Source of the DNA: JBEIQE01 sp040376705
GTDB lineage: Bacteria; Pseudomonadota; Alphaproteobacteria; UBA2400
DNA length: 64,000 nt
Reading direction: 5' to 3'
Assembly: GCA_040376705.1 (NCBI GenBank)
Contig: JBEIQE010000003.1
Span: 87,773-151,772, forward strand
A program made the translations under genes and the position numbers. Position 1 is the stretch's first letter. Every line of letters starts with the position of its first letter. The notes beneath the pieces were generated by a model, which did no database searches, was not told where the DNA came from, and saw nothing but the letters and a program-made list of their open reading frames with translations. Of this stretch, positions 1-7,777 are shown one piece after another.

Positions 1-639
1 GGCCTGATGGCGATTGGCGAGGCTGCTTGCGTATCGGTGCATGGCGCCAACCGCTTGGGCAGTAACTCGCTGCTCGATCTCGTGGTGTTTGGCCGTGCTG
101 CCGCTAACCGCGCGGCTGAGGTGGTGAAGCCCGGCGCTGCGCATAAAGACCTGCCCGCCACCAGCGCCGATCGTGCGCTCAGCCGCCTTGATCATATCCG
201 CCACAACAAGCAGGAAATCAAAACCGCCGACCTGCGCCTTGAAATGCAGCGCACCATGCAGAACAACTGCGCTGTGTTCCGTACCGGCGAAATTCTGCAG
301 GAAGGCTACGACAAGCTCAAAGCCTCATGGGCCAAGAAGGCAGGCCTCGGCGTGGTCGACAAGTCGCTCATCTGGAACAGCGACCTTATTGAAACACTTG
401 AGCTGGACAACCTCATGTATCAGGCCATGGCCACTGTGGCCTCAGGCGTTGCACGTAAGGAAAGCCGCGGCGCGCATGCGCGTGAGGACTTCCCCAACCG
501 TGATGATGTTGAGTGGATGAAGCACAGTGCCGCTTGGGTTGCCGATAGCGGCGAGGTGAAGCTCGACTACCGCCCCGTGCACCTCTACACCCTCACCGAC
601 GACATCGAAGTCATCGCGCCGAAGGCACGAGTTTATTGA
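1..639 (+). CDS. sdhA: Succinate dehydrogenase flavoprotein subunit, C-terminal part
   Basis: The frame is open from the left edge, so this is the last third or so of SdhA, the FAD-carrying subunit of complex II that oxidises succinate to fumarate. The visible part begins in the conserved FAD-contact segment (GEAACVSVHGANRLGSNSLL) and contains the conserved RKESRGAHAREDFPNRDD block, whose arginine belongs to the active site, and the DYRPV motif near the C-terminus. The stop codon overlaps the ATG of the next gene (TGATG), so translation is probably coupled. sdhB follows after one unusual inserted gene. Identity is secure; the N-terminus and the membrane anchors lie outside the window. Confidence 0.96.
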   Translation, partial: GLMAIGEAACVSVHGANRLGSNSLLDLVVFGRAAANRAAEVVKPGAAHKDLPATSADRALSRLDHIRHNKQEIKTADLRLEMQRTMQNNCAVFRTGEILQEGYDKLKASWAKKAGLGVVDKSLIWNSDLIETLELDNLMYQAMATVASGVARKESRGAHAREDFPNRDDVEWMKHSAAWVADSGEVKLDYRPVHLYTLTDDIEVIAPKARVY

Positions 640-1136
640 TGCTGATTAAAGTACCCACATCATGTGAGACAAAAGATAGCTTTGTGTTTATTGGCGTTTT
701 TTTGTCAGGCTATTATGTACTAGATAAGTTTTCGCATACCTATTTAGGTAGCGTAAGTCGGTGGCTATATCAGAATGGCTATGAGGGAAGTTTTTTAAAG
801 TCGTTTAGTACCTTTATGACTTACTCTTATCCTTTTCCGCTTAGCTTTTTAGCTATTTCCTTTATAGTAGGGCTAGTATTTCTTGGGCGTTTTTCTCCAG
901 TAGTAATTTGCTCTTTACTGCTTGCGACACTTCTTTCCCTATATGGTACATTGAAAGTCTACTGGATAGGTGAGCCCTCTGCCATATTGACATACCATGC
1001 TTGGTCAGCTTTGCAGCGTATACCGAATACTGTTTTCTACGCTGTTTTATTCAATTTATTGGTTCGCGTTCTTGTTAACTATAGGAATCGTCGGATAGTT
1101 GGTCCATTGATCGGAACTGAGGTAAAAAATGGCTGA
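639..1136 (+). CDS. AT-rich membrane protein inserted between sdhA and sdhB
   Basis: This encodes 165 residues that I do not recognise. The ATG overlaps the sdhA stop by one base, and the 3' end overlaps the sdhB start by eight bases, so the gene is fully embedded in the operon. The protein has about three to four hydrophobic segments (near residues 15-30, 65-85, 87-105 and 130-147) and a basic C-terminus, as in an inner-membrane protein. Its DNA is visibly AT-rich and uses TTT, TTA and TAT codons, unlike sdhA and sdhB. It has no resemblance to SdhC or SdhD that I can see: there is no heme-ligand motif. Recent acquisition is my inference. The reading frame itself looks real because both junctions are overlaps. 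Confidence 0.7.
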   Translation: MLIKVPTSCETKDSFVFIGVFLSGYYVLDKFSHTYLGSVSRWLYQNGYEGSFLKSFSTFMTYSYPFPLSFLAISFIVGLVFLGRFSPVVICSLLLATLLSLYGTLKVYWIGEPSAILTYHAWSALQRIPNTVFYAVLFNLLVRVLVNYRNRRIVGPLIGTEVKNG

Positions 1137-1908
1137 ATTTTCACTTCCCGCGAACTCGAAGGTTGCCGAAGGCAAGACCTGGGCTGCCAAGCCCGATGCC
1201 AAAAAGAAGCGCAACTTTAAGGTCTACCGCTATAATCCGGACGATGCCGCCAACCCGCGCCTCGATACCTATGAGGTCGATATGGCCGAGTGCGGCCCGA
1301 TGGTGCTTGATGCGCTAATCCACATCAAGAACGACATCGACCCCACGCTCACCTTCCGCCGTTCGTGCCGCGAAGGTATTTGTGGCTCATGCGCCATGAA
1401 CATCGATGGCACCAACACGCTCGCGTGCCTCAAGCATACGGACGACTGCCGTGGGGATGTCAAAATCTACCCGTTGCCGCATATGCCGGTGGTGAAGGAT
1501 TTAGTCCCTGACCTCAGCAGGGTCTACGCCCAGTACCAGAGCATCCAGCCATGGCTGCAAACCGTTAGCCCCGCGCCGGAGCGCGAGCGTCTGCAGAGCC
1601 CTGAGGACCGCGCCAAGCTCGATGGTCTCTACGAGTGCATCCTGTGCTTCTGCTGTTCTACCTCATGCCCCAGCTACTGGTGGAATGGCGATCGCTACCT
1701 CGGCCCCGCCATTCTGCTGCAGGCCTACCGCTGGATTGCCGATAGCCGCGATGAAATGACTGGCGAGCGCCTTGATGCGCTTGAAGATCCGTTCAAGCTC
1801 TATCGCTGCCATACTATCATGAACTGCACCAAGACCTGCCCCAAGGGCCTTAACCCCGCCAAGGCAATTGCCGAGATCAAGAAGTTGATGGTTGAGCGCA
1901 GGGTATAA
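1129..1908 (+). CDS. sdhB: Succinate dehydrogenase iron-sulfur subunit
   Basis: SdhB carries electrons from the SdhA flavin to the quinone site through three iron-sulfur clusters. The 259 residues match the family length. The [2Fe-2S] motif CREGICGSC lies near residue 76 with its fourth cysteine shortly after (TLACLKH). The [4Fe-4S] and [3Fe-4S] ligands are in CILCFCCSTSCP near residue 172 and in CHTIMNCTKTCPKGLNPA near residue 230. Upstream lies sdhA, separated only by the embedded membrane gene, whose end overlaps this start by eight bases. All the cluster cysteines I looked for are present, so the enzyme should be functional. Confidence 0.98.
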   Translation: MAEFSLPANSKVAEGKTWAAKPDAKKKRNFKVYRYNPDDAANPRLDTYEVDMAECGPMVLDALIHIKNDIDPTLTFRRSCREGICGSCAMNIDGTNTLACLKHTDDCRGDVKIYPLPHMPVVKDLVPDLSRVYAQYQSIQPWLQTVSPAPERERLQSPEDRAKLDGLYECILCFCCSTSCPSYWWNGDRYLGPAILLQAYRWIADSRDEMTGERLDALEDPFKLYRCHTIMNCTKTCPKGLNPAKAIAEIKKLMVERRV

Positions 1909-1912
1909 CAGC

Positions 1913-2440
1913 GTGGCGAAGGCACCCGTCGCTTCGCCAGCCAAGTCGTTTACGCAAACAGCGCGCCTGCAAAGGCCGCTGTTTGTTTTTTTCCTCGATC
2001 TGGATGATGTGCTGATCACCCGCCGGGCCGAGCACGCGTTGGGCGCAGGTAAGGCGCATGCCAATACGATTGACCCTGTGGCCATGGCGTTGTTCAACCG
2101 CTTGGCGCAGAAAGCCGAAGAAGAAAAAGGCTATGATGTGCGCGTGGTGCTGACCAGCGCCCGCCGGTTTGATCGCGGCATCAGGCAGTTCCTGCAGCGC
2201 AATGGCCTTAAGGCCAGGTTCCATCGCAACTGGCGCACAGGCCGTGGCGGGCCGCTGCGTGGGGATGAAGTGCAGAGCTGGCTAAAAGCACATCCCAAAG
2301 CCAGCGGCTACCTGATCTTCGATGATCGTGAAGACTTTTTGCCTGAGCAGGAAAAACACCTCGTGCACTGCCAGCTCGATAACGGCCTGAGCTGGCAGAA
2401 CTATGACTATGCCCGCCGGTTCATGGGGCTCAAGCCATGA
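1913..2440 (+). CDS. HAD-like hydrolase, first of a tandem pair
   Basis: This 175-residue protein looks like a small HAD-superfamily phosphatase of the type called HAD domain in Swiss Army Knife RNA repair proteins. Motif I is FFLDLDDVLITRR, followed by VVLTSA (motif II Ser/Thr) and a late acidic YLIFDDRED (motif IV). I chose the GTG five bases after the sdhB stop; an upstream TTG at 1892 would run into sdhB. It overlaps the next gene by ATGA and shares its architecture, including the segment GDEVQSWLKAHP before the last acidic motif, so the two are tandem duplicates. The substrate is unknown; phosphate or nucleic-acid end processing is a family-level guess. Confidence 0.72.
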   Translation: MAKAPVASPAKSFTQTARLQRPLFVFFLDLDDVLITRRAEHALGAGKAHANTIDPVAMALFNRLAQKAEEEKGYDVRVVLTSARRFDRGIRQFLQRNGLKARFHRNWRTGRGGPLRGDEVQSWLKAHPKASGYLIFDDREDFLPEQEKHLVHCQLDNGLSWQNYDYARRFMGLKP

Positions 2441-2943
2441 CCCGTAAACCCGTGCGCCCTGTTATCTTCCTCGATCTCGATAACGTGCTGATCACGCATC
2501 GCGCCTGCTTTGCTGCGGGCGAAACCGCCAATATGGATACGATCTTCGACCCCATCGCCATGGGGTTACTTAACCGCATCATTGAGGCGACGGGCGCCGA
2601 GATTGTGCTATGCACCGCCCATCGCGATAAACCGAGCATCCGTGACACCTTAAAGCGCAACGGTCTGAAAGGTGATTTCCACCAGCACTTCATGACCGAC
2701 CTCGGCCCCGGCCCACGCGGGGAGCAGGTGCAGCGCTGGCTCGATGCGCATCCCGAAGTGACCAATTACGTGATCCTTGATGATCTGGAGCAAGGCTTTT
2801 TGCCGTCGCAAAAACCGCACCATGTACGCCCGCCCAAGCGCGATGGCCTGTCGTTCCAGAACTTCCTCGATGCCCTCAAGGTGCTTGGTGCGCCAGCCCC
2901 GCGTACAGGCGTGAAGTTCAGGGTACCCCCTGCTTATAATTAG
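2437..2943 (+). CDS. HAD-like hydrolase, second of a tandem pair
   Basis: This 168-residue protein is a paralogue of the gene just upstream, which it overlaps by four bases (ATGA). It keeps the HAD motifs: VIFLDLDNVLITH near the N-terminus, IVLCTAHRD for motif II, and YVILDDLEQ for the terminal acidic motif. The shared spacer motif (here GEQVQRWLDAHPE) marks the same subfamily. In motif I the second aspartate of DxD is Asp in both copies (DLD), so nucleophile and acid/base are present. No transmembrane segment or signal peptide is visible, so a cytoplasmic role is likely. Function and substrate cannot be told from sequence. Confidence 0.75.
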   Translation: MTRKPVRPVIFLDLDNVLITHRACFAAGETANMDTIFDPIAMGLLNRIIEATGAEIVLCTAHRDKPSIRDTLKRNGLKGDFHQHFMTDLGPGPRGEQVQRWLDAHPEVTNYVILDDLEQGFLPSQKPHHVRPPKRDGLSFQNFLDALKVLGAPAPRTGVKFRVPPAYN

Positions 2944-2952
2944 GAGAGCCTC

Positions 2953-3213
2953 ATGAAACTCATGCCCTATACACCCACAGCAGTGCTGGTGGTTGCACTG
3001 GCGGCCATTCAGCTCTCAGGCAATGATAAAGCGCCATTTTTGCTGGCCATGCCGCTGGTGCTGTCGGTTGCTGTTTTCATTCTCATGCTGGCGCGGCCCT
3101 ATAAATGGCCGTTGCGTTTGCTGTCTTTGTTGCCATGGATCTATATTGCAGGCGCGGCCGCGCTCTCACGGGCAGGGATTATCAGTTCGGCTCTTACGCT
3201 GGGTTTCAGGTAG
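2953..3213 (+). CDS. Small inner-membrane protein, unknown
   Basis: This 86-residue protein is preceded by a good ribosome binding site (AGGAG, ATG at 2953). It has three hydrophobic segments, roughly residues 9-22, 29-46 and 55-75, with an RPYKWP linker, and so looks like a small polytopic membrane protein. It follows the HAD pair in the same direction by ten bases and probably ends that transcription unit. Its last eight bases overlap the end of the convergent metallopeptidase-like gene. I recognise no family. Confidence 0.6.
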   Translation: MKLMPYTPTAVLVVALAAIQLSGNDKAPFLLAMPLVLSVAVFILMLARPYKWPLRLLSLLPWIYIAGAAALSRAGIISSALTLGFR

Positions 3214-4315
3214 TCAGCCCGCGGGCCATTAGTTTGGGCATGTAAATCTGCGCAGCCTCAAGCGTGAGGCCAGCTATAAACAGCTCATGTGTGCTGAGTG
3301 GGGTTCCCATATTCCACATGGCCTGCAACCCGCGCAGTCTGCGTTTTAAATCAGGCAGTTTACGGCTTTTCTCATAGCCTGCTGGTTTACCTAAGTGTCG
3401 GTTGAGTTTGGCGTTCAGGCCTTTATATAACTTGCGCGAGGCCTTTGCGCCAAACACACTATCCATATCCGGCCCTGCGCACAGCGCGGGCGCTGTCAGG
3501 TGGCAGGTCAGCATCTGCGGTGATTCAAGGAAACTGGTTAGCACCCAGCCGGAGAGGTCGGCCTCTATAACGCCTTTATGCCCACCCATGTCGGCATAGC
3601 TCTTATAGGCAAAGCGGTCAGCCCCGCGCTCATCTGCATGGCGTTTTTCAAGGGGCTGCTTATTGGGAATATGCTGGCGCGCATGCCCGAGCTCATGGAG
3701 CTGCAGCAGCAGGCGCTGGTCGGCATTATCCGGTACGTGCTCGGCCAGTCTGCCGGCATGGCATAAATGATCGCGCCACACTTCGGCAGGGCTCCAGCCC
3801 TCAGGGGGAATGCTGATGAGGTGCCAGCCTGCACGGCTCTGGCTGCCGCTCAGCATACTGGCGGGCAGATTGACGGACTGGGGACTAACTGCGGCCAGTT
3901 CGTTCAGCAGTTCAGACGGGGTAGACGGTATTTTCAGGCGTGCGCAATAGGGGCTGACTGATTCTTTACGCTCTTCAAGCAGAATGGCCTGATCCAGCTC
4001 AATTCCGCGCTCTTCAAGCTGCTCGAGTAGAATATCATTACGTTCTTCAGCCTGCATGGCTGTCATGTAGTTAGCATTTCCAAGGTGGTTATGGGGCAGG
4101 TTGTCGGTGTTTATAAGCACTACCGGCCGGCCCGAAACGACTGACATTTCAGCCTCGCTCAGCACCGGCCGCAAGGCCGGGGCGGTTGCGGGGTTGCCCG
4201 CGGTAAAGGCCAAGGCTGCCACATCGTTAAACGCAGCCAGTGGGCGTAGGCCCTGTTCGCGCTGCTGCTGGTAGCGCTGTATGATTAGCGGATAGGGGCT
4301 ATGCGTGAGCTGCAT
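3206..4315 (-). CDS. HExxH metallopeptidase-like protein, copy B
   Basis: This 369-residue soluble protein has no signal peptide. A zincin signature, LHELGHARQH, lies at residues 206-215, and a downstream acidic segment ADERGADRFA at 227-236 offers the third zinc ligand, the arrangement typical of gluzincin-like peptidases. The C-terminal segment around WNMGTPLSTHELFIAGLTLE aligns by eye with the end of the upstream neighbour, as does the zincin core. The start overlaps the end of that neighbour by 17 bases, so the two genes are cotranscribed paralogues. The target protein and biological role are unknown. I give a high chance that it binds zinc and a moderate one that it is a peptidase. Confidence 0.7.
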   Translation of the reverse strand: MQLTHSPYPLIIQRYQQQREQGLRPLAAFNDVAALAFTAGNPATAPALRPVLSEAEMSVVSGRPVVLINTDNLPHNHLGNANYMTAMQAEERNDILLEQLEERGIELDQAILLEERKESVSPYCARLKIPSTPSELLNELAAVSPQSVNLPASMLSGSQSRAGWHLISIPPEGWSPAEVWRDHLCHAGRLAEHVPDNADQRLLLQLHELGHARQHIPNKQPLEKRHADERGADRFAYKSYADMGGHKGVIEADLSGWVLTSFLESPQMLTCHLTAPALCAGPDMDSVFGAKASRKLYKGLNAKLNRHLGKPAGYEKSRKLPDLKRRLRGLQAMWNMGTPLSTHELFIAGLTLEAAQIYMPKLMARGLTT

Positions 4316-5630
4316 TTTGGCGGGTAAACGAGCGGGTATGAACCTGCCTGAACTGTGTGCGGGTTTTCATCAGGTCCGGCCAATAAAGCGAGGCCCCTTC
4401 CAGCACCAGCCCGGCAAAGTAGGTGGTGTCTTTATCCATCTTCACGCTCTGAGAATTCCAGATTTTCTTGAGCGCCAGCAGACGGCGCTCGGCACGGATA
4501 CCGGCTTTCTTGCTTACCTTGTCGTCGGCCTTACGCGCAGCTTTCATCAGCGCCTTGATATGCGCTTTGCGCGCAGGATTATCCTTGGGATAGTGATTTC
4601 CAAGCGCAGCTTTAATCTCGGCCGAGGTAAGGTCAAACTTCTGTGCGGTCAGCAGCATGGCGGTGCGGGCTCGCAGCTCAAAGCGTATATGCTCCACGCG
4701 CTGTACCGGCCATTCGGCAATGCTGTTTTCAAGAATGGCGGGGGTAGTGGTATGGCCTGACCAGGTACGCGGTGTAGTACAGAATGAATCAACGCAGCGG
4801 CCCGCCAGAAACGCCTCAACCGTGCCCTGCGGCACCCCCAGCTTTTGGGCATAGGGAATGGCATAACGGTCGGCATCCACCTCGCCGAAGTAGCTCTCGA
4901 ACTTGGTGGGCCCTCCTGGATAAGGCTGCATGGCATGGCGTAGCTCATGTCCCACAATCAGGGTCTGCAGGTCGCCATTAGCGGGAATATACTGCACGAT
5001 GTTTGCCGGCATGCCGGTCCACATCTGCCACAAGACCTTGGGGCCAAAGCGGGCAGGGTAAAGGCGGATGATGGTAATATCACTCACGCGTGAGGGCGGC
5101 CAGCGGTGCGGCCATAAGCTGGGCTGCCTGAGTTTGGCCAGCGGGTGATCAGCCGGTAAAGGGGGCTGCGGCGCAAACTTGGGGTCTTCCTTCATGTCGA
5201 GCTGATAGGAGATGGCGGCCAGACCTTTGCCGTTCGACTCCTTGATGTTGTCGCGCGGGTCCTTGATTTTATCCCAGAATTTTTGGGTGACCTTTGACAG
5301 CATGATCTGTTTGGTCTCGCGCCAGTTGGCACGGGCGGTTTCGTAGTTATGCGTGCCGTTGATGACCTTGGGTGAGCTTTCCTTGCTGGCCAGCTGGAAC
5401 AGCCATACAGGTTTGCCTGCAAGCGAGGACAGCTCGCCATCGCTCAGAATGGGGTGTGTAGAAGGCATCTCGGCATCCACAGCCATTTTGCTATGAACCC
5501 AGCCAATTTCACGCGCCTTGTTAAACGCTGCAGCCGGGAATTGCCCTGCCGCACGCTGCTGCTCATAGGTTTGCGACAGCCGGTTAAACGCACCGGTTGG
5601 CCGACCTATATCGAGCTTCGGTTTGCCCAT
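4299..5630 (-). CDS. HExxH metallopeptidase-like protein, copy A
   Basis: This 443-residue protein is the upstream member of the pair. VGHELRHAMQP at residues 226-236 carries HExxH, and GEVDADRYAIPY at 249-260 supplies a candidate third ligand (Glu250). The N-terminal 60 residues and the C-terminal LKKIWNSQSVKMDKDT region resemble those of copy B, so the similarity extends beyond the motif. No signal peptide or membrane segment is seen. The C-terminal half is rich in Lys and Arg. It reads away from the YbjQ-like gene with about 90 bases between. The family is not one I can name; intracellular proteolysis is inferred only from the fold signature. Confidence 0.7.
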   Translation of the reverse strand: MGKPKLDIGRPTGAFNRLSQTYEQQRAAGQFPAAAFNKAREIGWVHSKMAVDAEMPSTHPILSDGELSSLAGKPVWLFQLASKESSPKVINGTHNYETARANWRETKQIMLSKVTQKFWDKIKDPRDNIKESNGKGLAAISYQLDMKEDPKFAPQPPLPADHPLAKLRQPSLWPHRWPPSRVSDITIIRLYPARFGPKVLWQMWTGMPANIVQYIPANGDLQTLIVGHELRHAMQPYPGGPTKFESYFGEVDADRYAIPYAQKLGVPQGTVEAFLAGRCVDSFCTTPRTWSGHTTTPAILENSIAEWPVQRVEHIRFELRARTAMLLTAQKFDLTSAEIKAALGNHYPKDNPARKAHIKALMKAARKADDKVSKKAGIRAERRLLALKKIWNSQSVKMDKDTTYFAGLVLEGASLYWPDLMKTRTQFRQVHTRSFTRQNAAHA

Positions 5631-5720
5631 TATTGCCCCTGCTCATTTTTGTACTTTTCGTACTTTCGAACCAGCCTAACAGGTCAGCCGAAGCTGGCAA
5701 TCACTAAAATACAGGCCTGA

Positions 5721-6185
5721 TTAAGCCTGCTCTTTCATGGTGTCGTCGGGGGTTTTCCAGTCTTCTGGCGCACCGAGAATCTTAACGGCGGTGCCAAACG
5801 CATGGGTTTCGTAGGCGGCCATCATGCCGTCCTCAACCGGAACCTCATAACGCAGGATATGAAACTGGGCATGGATAACCGCATGCGCGCCTTGGCGCAG
5901 GGCTTCCTTCTGCAGATTGTAAATTGCAATGTCGGTGGCCTGATGCGGGTCAGCCGCACGGCCGGGGGGGCAGGGCACGTAAGCCCAGGCACGCACGGTG
6001 TTGATGATCGCGTATTTGTAACGAATGTCGCCGGTGATGATGCGAATGGCAGCAATCTGCGCCTTCATCGCCTGATCCATACGGCGGCGCTCTTCCTCCT
6101 GCTTGGCGCGGAATTCATCCCGTGCCTGACGCTCCGCCTCATAGGCGGCGAAATTCTTGGCGAAATCGCGAAACTTTCCAAACAT
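5721..6185 (-). CDS. YbjQ-like heavy-metal-binding-domain protein
   Basis: The 154 residues start at an ATG (6185); a TTG three codons upstream is less likely. The N-terminal 55 residues form a highly charged helix rich in Glu, Arg and Gln that may coil. The rest has the pattern of the YbjQ/DUF74 fold: an ITGDIRYKY start, then a helix with KEALRQGAHAVIHAQF and a final GTAVKIL strand. Proteins of this fold form oligomers; their metal binding is only proposed. It is transcribed divergently from zapE, whose start lies about 60 bases away. Confidence in the fold is moderate. Confidence 0.6.
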   Translation of the reverse strand: MFGKFRDFAKNFAAYEAERQARDEFRAKQEEERRRMDQAMKAQIAAIRIITGDIRYKYAIINTVRAWAYVPCPPGRAADPHQATDIAIYNLQKEALRQGAHAVIHAQFHILRYEVPVEDGMMAAYETHAFGTAVKILGAPEDWKTPDDTMKEQA

Positions 6186-6244
6186 GCGGCCCAAGTTATC
6201 AGAAAAACGTGCCTAATCAAGCCGACTCGGCTAACAAGTGTGCC

Positions 6245-7321
6245 GTGAGTCTTTCGAGCATCTATAGCGCGCGCGTTGCTGCGGGCGAGATTACCGCCGA
6301 CCCTGTGCAGCTGCAGGGCGTGCTGGCGCTCGAGCGGCTGGCTGCGCAGCTGGCCCAGCCCATCAAGCGCAGTATCTTCCGCCGCAAGGCAGCGCCAGTG
6401 CGCGGGCTGTACCTGTGGGGGCCGGTTGGCCGCGGCAAGAGCATGCTCATGGATATGTTCTTTGCCGAGGTGACAGAGCCAGCCAAACGCCGCGTGCATT
6501 TTCATGCTTTCATGCTTGAGGTGCACGACCGTATCCACGCTTGGCGGCAGGTTGGTGAAGGCGACCCGCTGCCGCGCGTGGCTAAAGATATCGCCATGGA
6601 TACCCGCCTCATCTGCTTCGATGAATTCCAGATTACTGATGTGGCCGATGCCATGATCATCGGCCGCCTGTTCACCGCGATGTTCGAGGAGGGCGTGGTG
6701 ATGGTCGCCACCTCCAACACCCCACCGGATGATTTGTATCGCGATGGTTTGCAGCGGGCGCTGTTCATTCCCTTCATCGGCCTGCTTAAAGAGCGGTGTG
6801 ATGTGGTGCAGGTGGCGGGTCCGCAGGATTACCGCCGCCGCCGGCTTAAGGGGGCTGAGACGTATCTGGTGCCCAATGATGCAGGAGCACAGGCACACCT
6901 CGAGCGCAGCTTTGCCGAACTGACAGATAATTCAAAAGGTGAGCGCGTGATACTGGAGGTGAAGGGCCACCGGCTAGATGTACCGCGCGCCGCGCATGGC
7001 GTGGCGTGGTTCAGCTTTAAAGACCTGTGCACAAGAGCGTATGGCAGTGTGGACTACGATGTGCTGGCCAGTACCTACAGTACTATTATAGTAAGCGATA
7101 TCGAGACCATCGCGCCAGATTCCAAAGACATTGCCCGCCGCTTCATCACACTTATAGATGTGCTGTACGACCGTCGGGTGAAGCTCATTGCCAGTGCCAG
7201 CGTGCAGCCCGAATGGATTTATCCGGCTGGGCAGCTGGTGGGCGAGTTCGAGCGCACAGTCTCGCGCCTGATTGAAATGCATTCAGCTGAATATTGGGAA
7301 ACGGCGCATATTCCCGCTTAA
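6245..7321 (+). CDS. zapE: Cell-division-associated AFG1-like ATPase ZapE
   Basis: ZapE/AFG1 ATPases associate with the division ring in bacteria. The protein is 358 residues if the GTG at 6245 is used, which matches the family N-terminus (a short helix followed by DPVQLQGVLALERL); an upstream extension would run across the divergent gene. Walker A is GPVGRGKS near residue 58, Walker B is CFDEFQITD near residue 124, and the sensor segment ATSNTPPDDLYRDGLQR follows, all diagnostic for the family. In many alphaproteobacteria zapE lies between the sdh and suc clusters, as here. A strong hairpin follows 35 bases after the stop. Confidence 0.93.
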   Translation: MSLSSIYSARVAAGEITADPVQLQGVLALERLAAQLAQPIKRSIFRRKAAPVRGLYLWGPVGRGKSMLMDMFFAEVTEPAKRRVHFHAFMLEVHDRIHAWRQVGEGDPLPRVAKDIAMDTRLICFDEFQITDVADAMIIGRLFTAMFEEGVVMVATSNTPPDDLYRDGLQRALFIPFIGLLKERCDVVQVAGPQDYRRRRLKGAETYLVPNDAGAQAHLERSFAELTDNSKGERVILEVKGHRLDVPRAAHGVAWFSFKDLCTRAYGSVDYDVLASTYSTIIVSDIETIAPDSKDIARRFITLIDVLYDRRVKLIASASVQPEWIYPAGQLVGEFERTVSRLIEMHSAEYWETAHIPA

Positions 7322-7355
7322 ATCATGGCTCAAGCCCAAGGTATGTTTGCAATGC

Positions 7356-7378
7356 AGCCCTGCGTCCAGTGCAGGGCT
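7356..7378 (+). terminator. Hairpin after zapE
   Basis: A perfect 8-bp stem (AGCCCTGC / GCAGGGCT) with a 7-base loop lies 35 bases after the zapE stop, followed by a weakly T-rich stretch. It is a likely intrinsic terminator. Confidence 0.6.
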
Positions 7379-7452
7379 TGCTATTTGTGCTTGTTTTACA
7401 GGCGCTTCGCTGTGTTGACGGACATGACTGCAATTTTAAACAAACCCCTAAT

Positions 7453-7467
7453 TTAAAGGCGCATTAA
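7453..7467. promoter_or_regulatory. CtrA-like box upstream of the 56-residue gene
   Basis: TTAA-AGGCGCA-TTAA has the exact seven-base spacing of the alphaproteobacterial CtrA site. It lies 64 bases before the ATG of the small gene at 7531. Binding is inferred, not shown. Confidence 0.45.
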
Positions 7468-7530
7468 GCATCAAAAGATAGGGTTGAGAGAGATAAATAA
7501 TCCGGCCAGTTGAACAGTGAGGGACGCATA

Positions 7531-7701
7531 ATGAGGGCTCAGACTAACGCAGCACGCAATACCGAGCGCAAATCTTGGCAGACCATGGCCGCTAATACCA
7601 AGGCCGAGCCAATGCACCGTGCTATGGCGCTGGTTCGCCTCAAGCATACCAATGCACAGGCGTTCCACGATAAATGCCTGCAGATTCTGCACGACGCCTG
7701 A
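7531..7701 (+). CDS. Small basic protein, unknown
   Basis: This 56-residue reading frame has a GAGGGA ribosome binding site before ATG 7531. The product is rich in Ala, Arg, Lys and His with no Trp-rich or membrane segment except a single Trp, so it is a small soluble basic protein. It stands alone between the zapE hairpin and the DUF2336 gene and has a CtrA-like box at promoter distance. I recognise no family. A regulator or a small nucleic-acid-binding peptide would fit the charge, but nothing in the sequence proves it. Confidence 0.5.
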   Translation: MRAQTNAARNTERKSWQTMAANTKAEPMHRAMALVRLKHTNAQAFHDKCLQILHDA

Positions 7702-7750
7702 TCAGCGGGTGTATTGATCATATAAAAGTTCAGTACAAAACTTGACTCCG

Positions 7751-7777
7751 TGCCGTTGATGTTCAAACTCAACGGCA
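7751..7777 (+). promoter_or_regulatory. Stem-loop covering the start region of the DUF2336 gene
   Basis: TGCCGTTGA and TCAACGGCA form a perfect 9-bp stem with a 9-base loop. The 3' arm ends on the A of the likely ATG at 7777, and an alternative ATG (7759) lies at the foot of the 5' arm and the loop. There is no T-run, so a terminator is unlikely; control of translation initiation is possible. Confidence 0.45.

Noticed and set aside
3206..5630. Phage or plasmid toxin module for the zincin pair
   Set aside because: No integrase, repeats, antitoxin-like neighbour or composition change surrounds it; the surroundings are ordinary chromosome.
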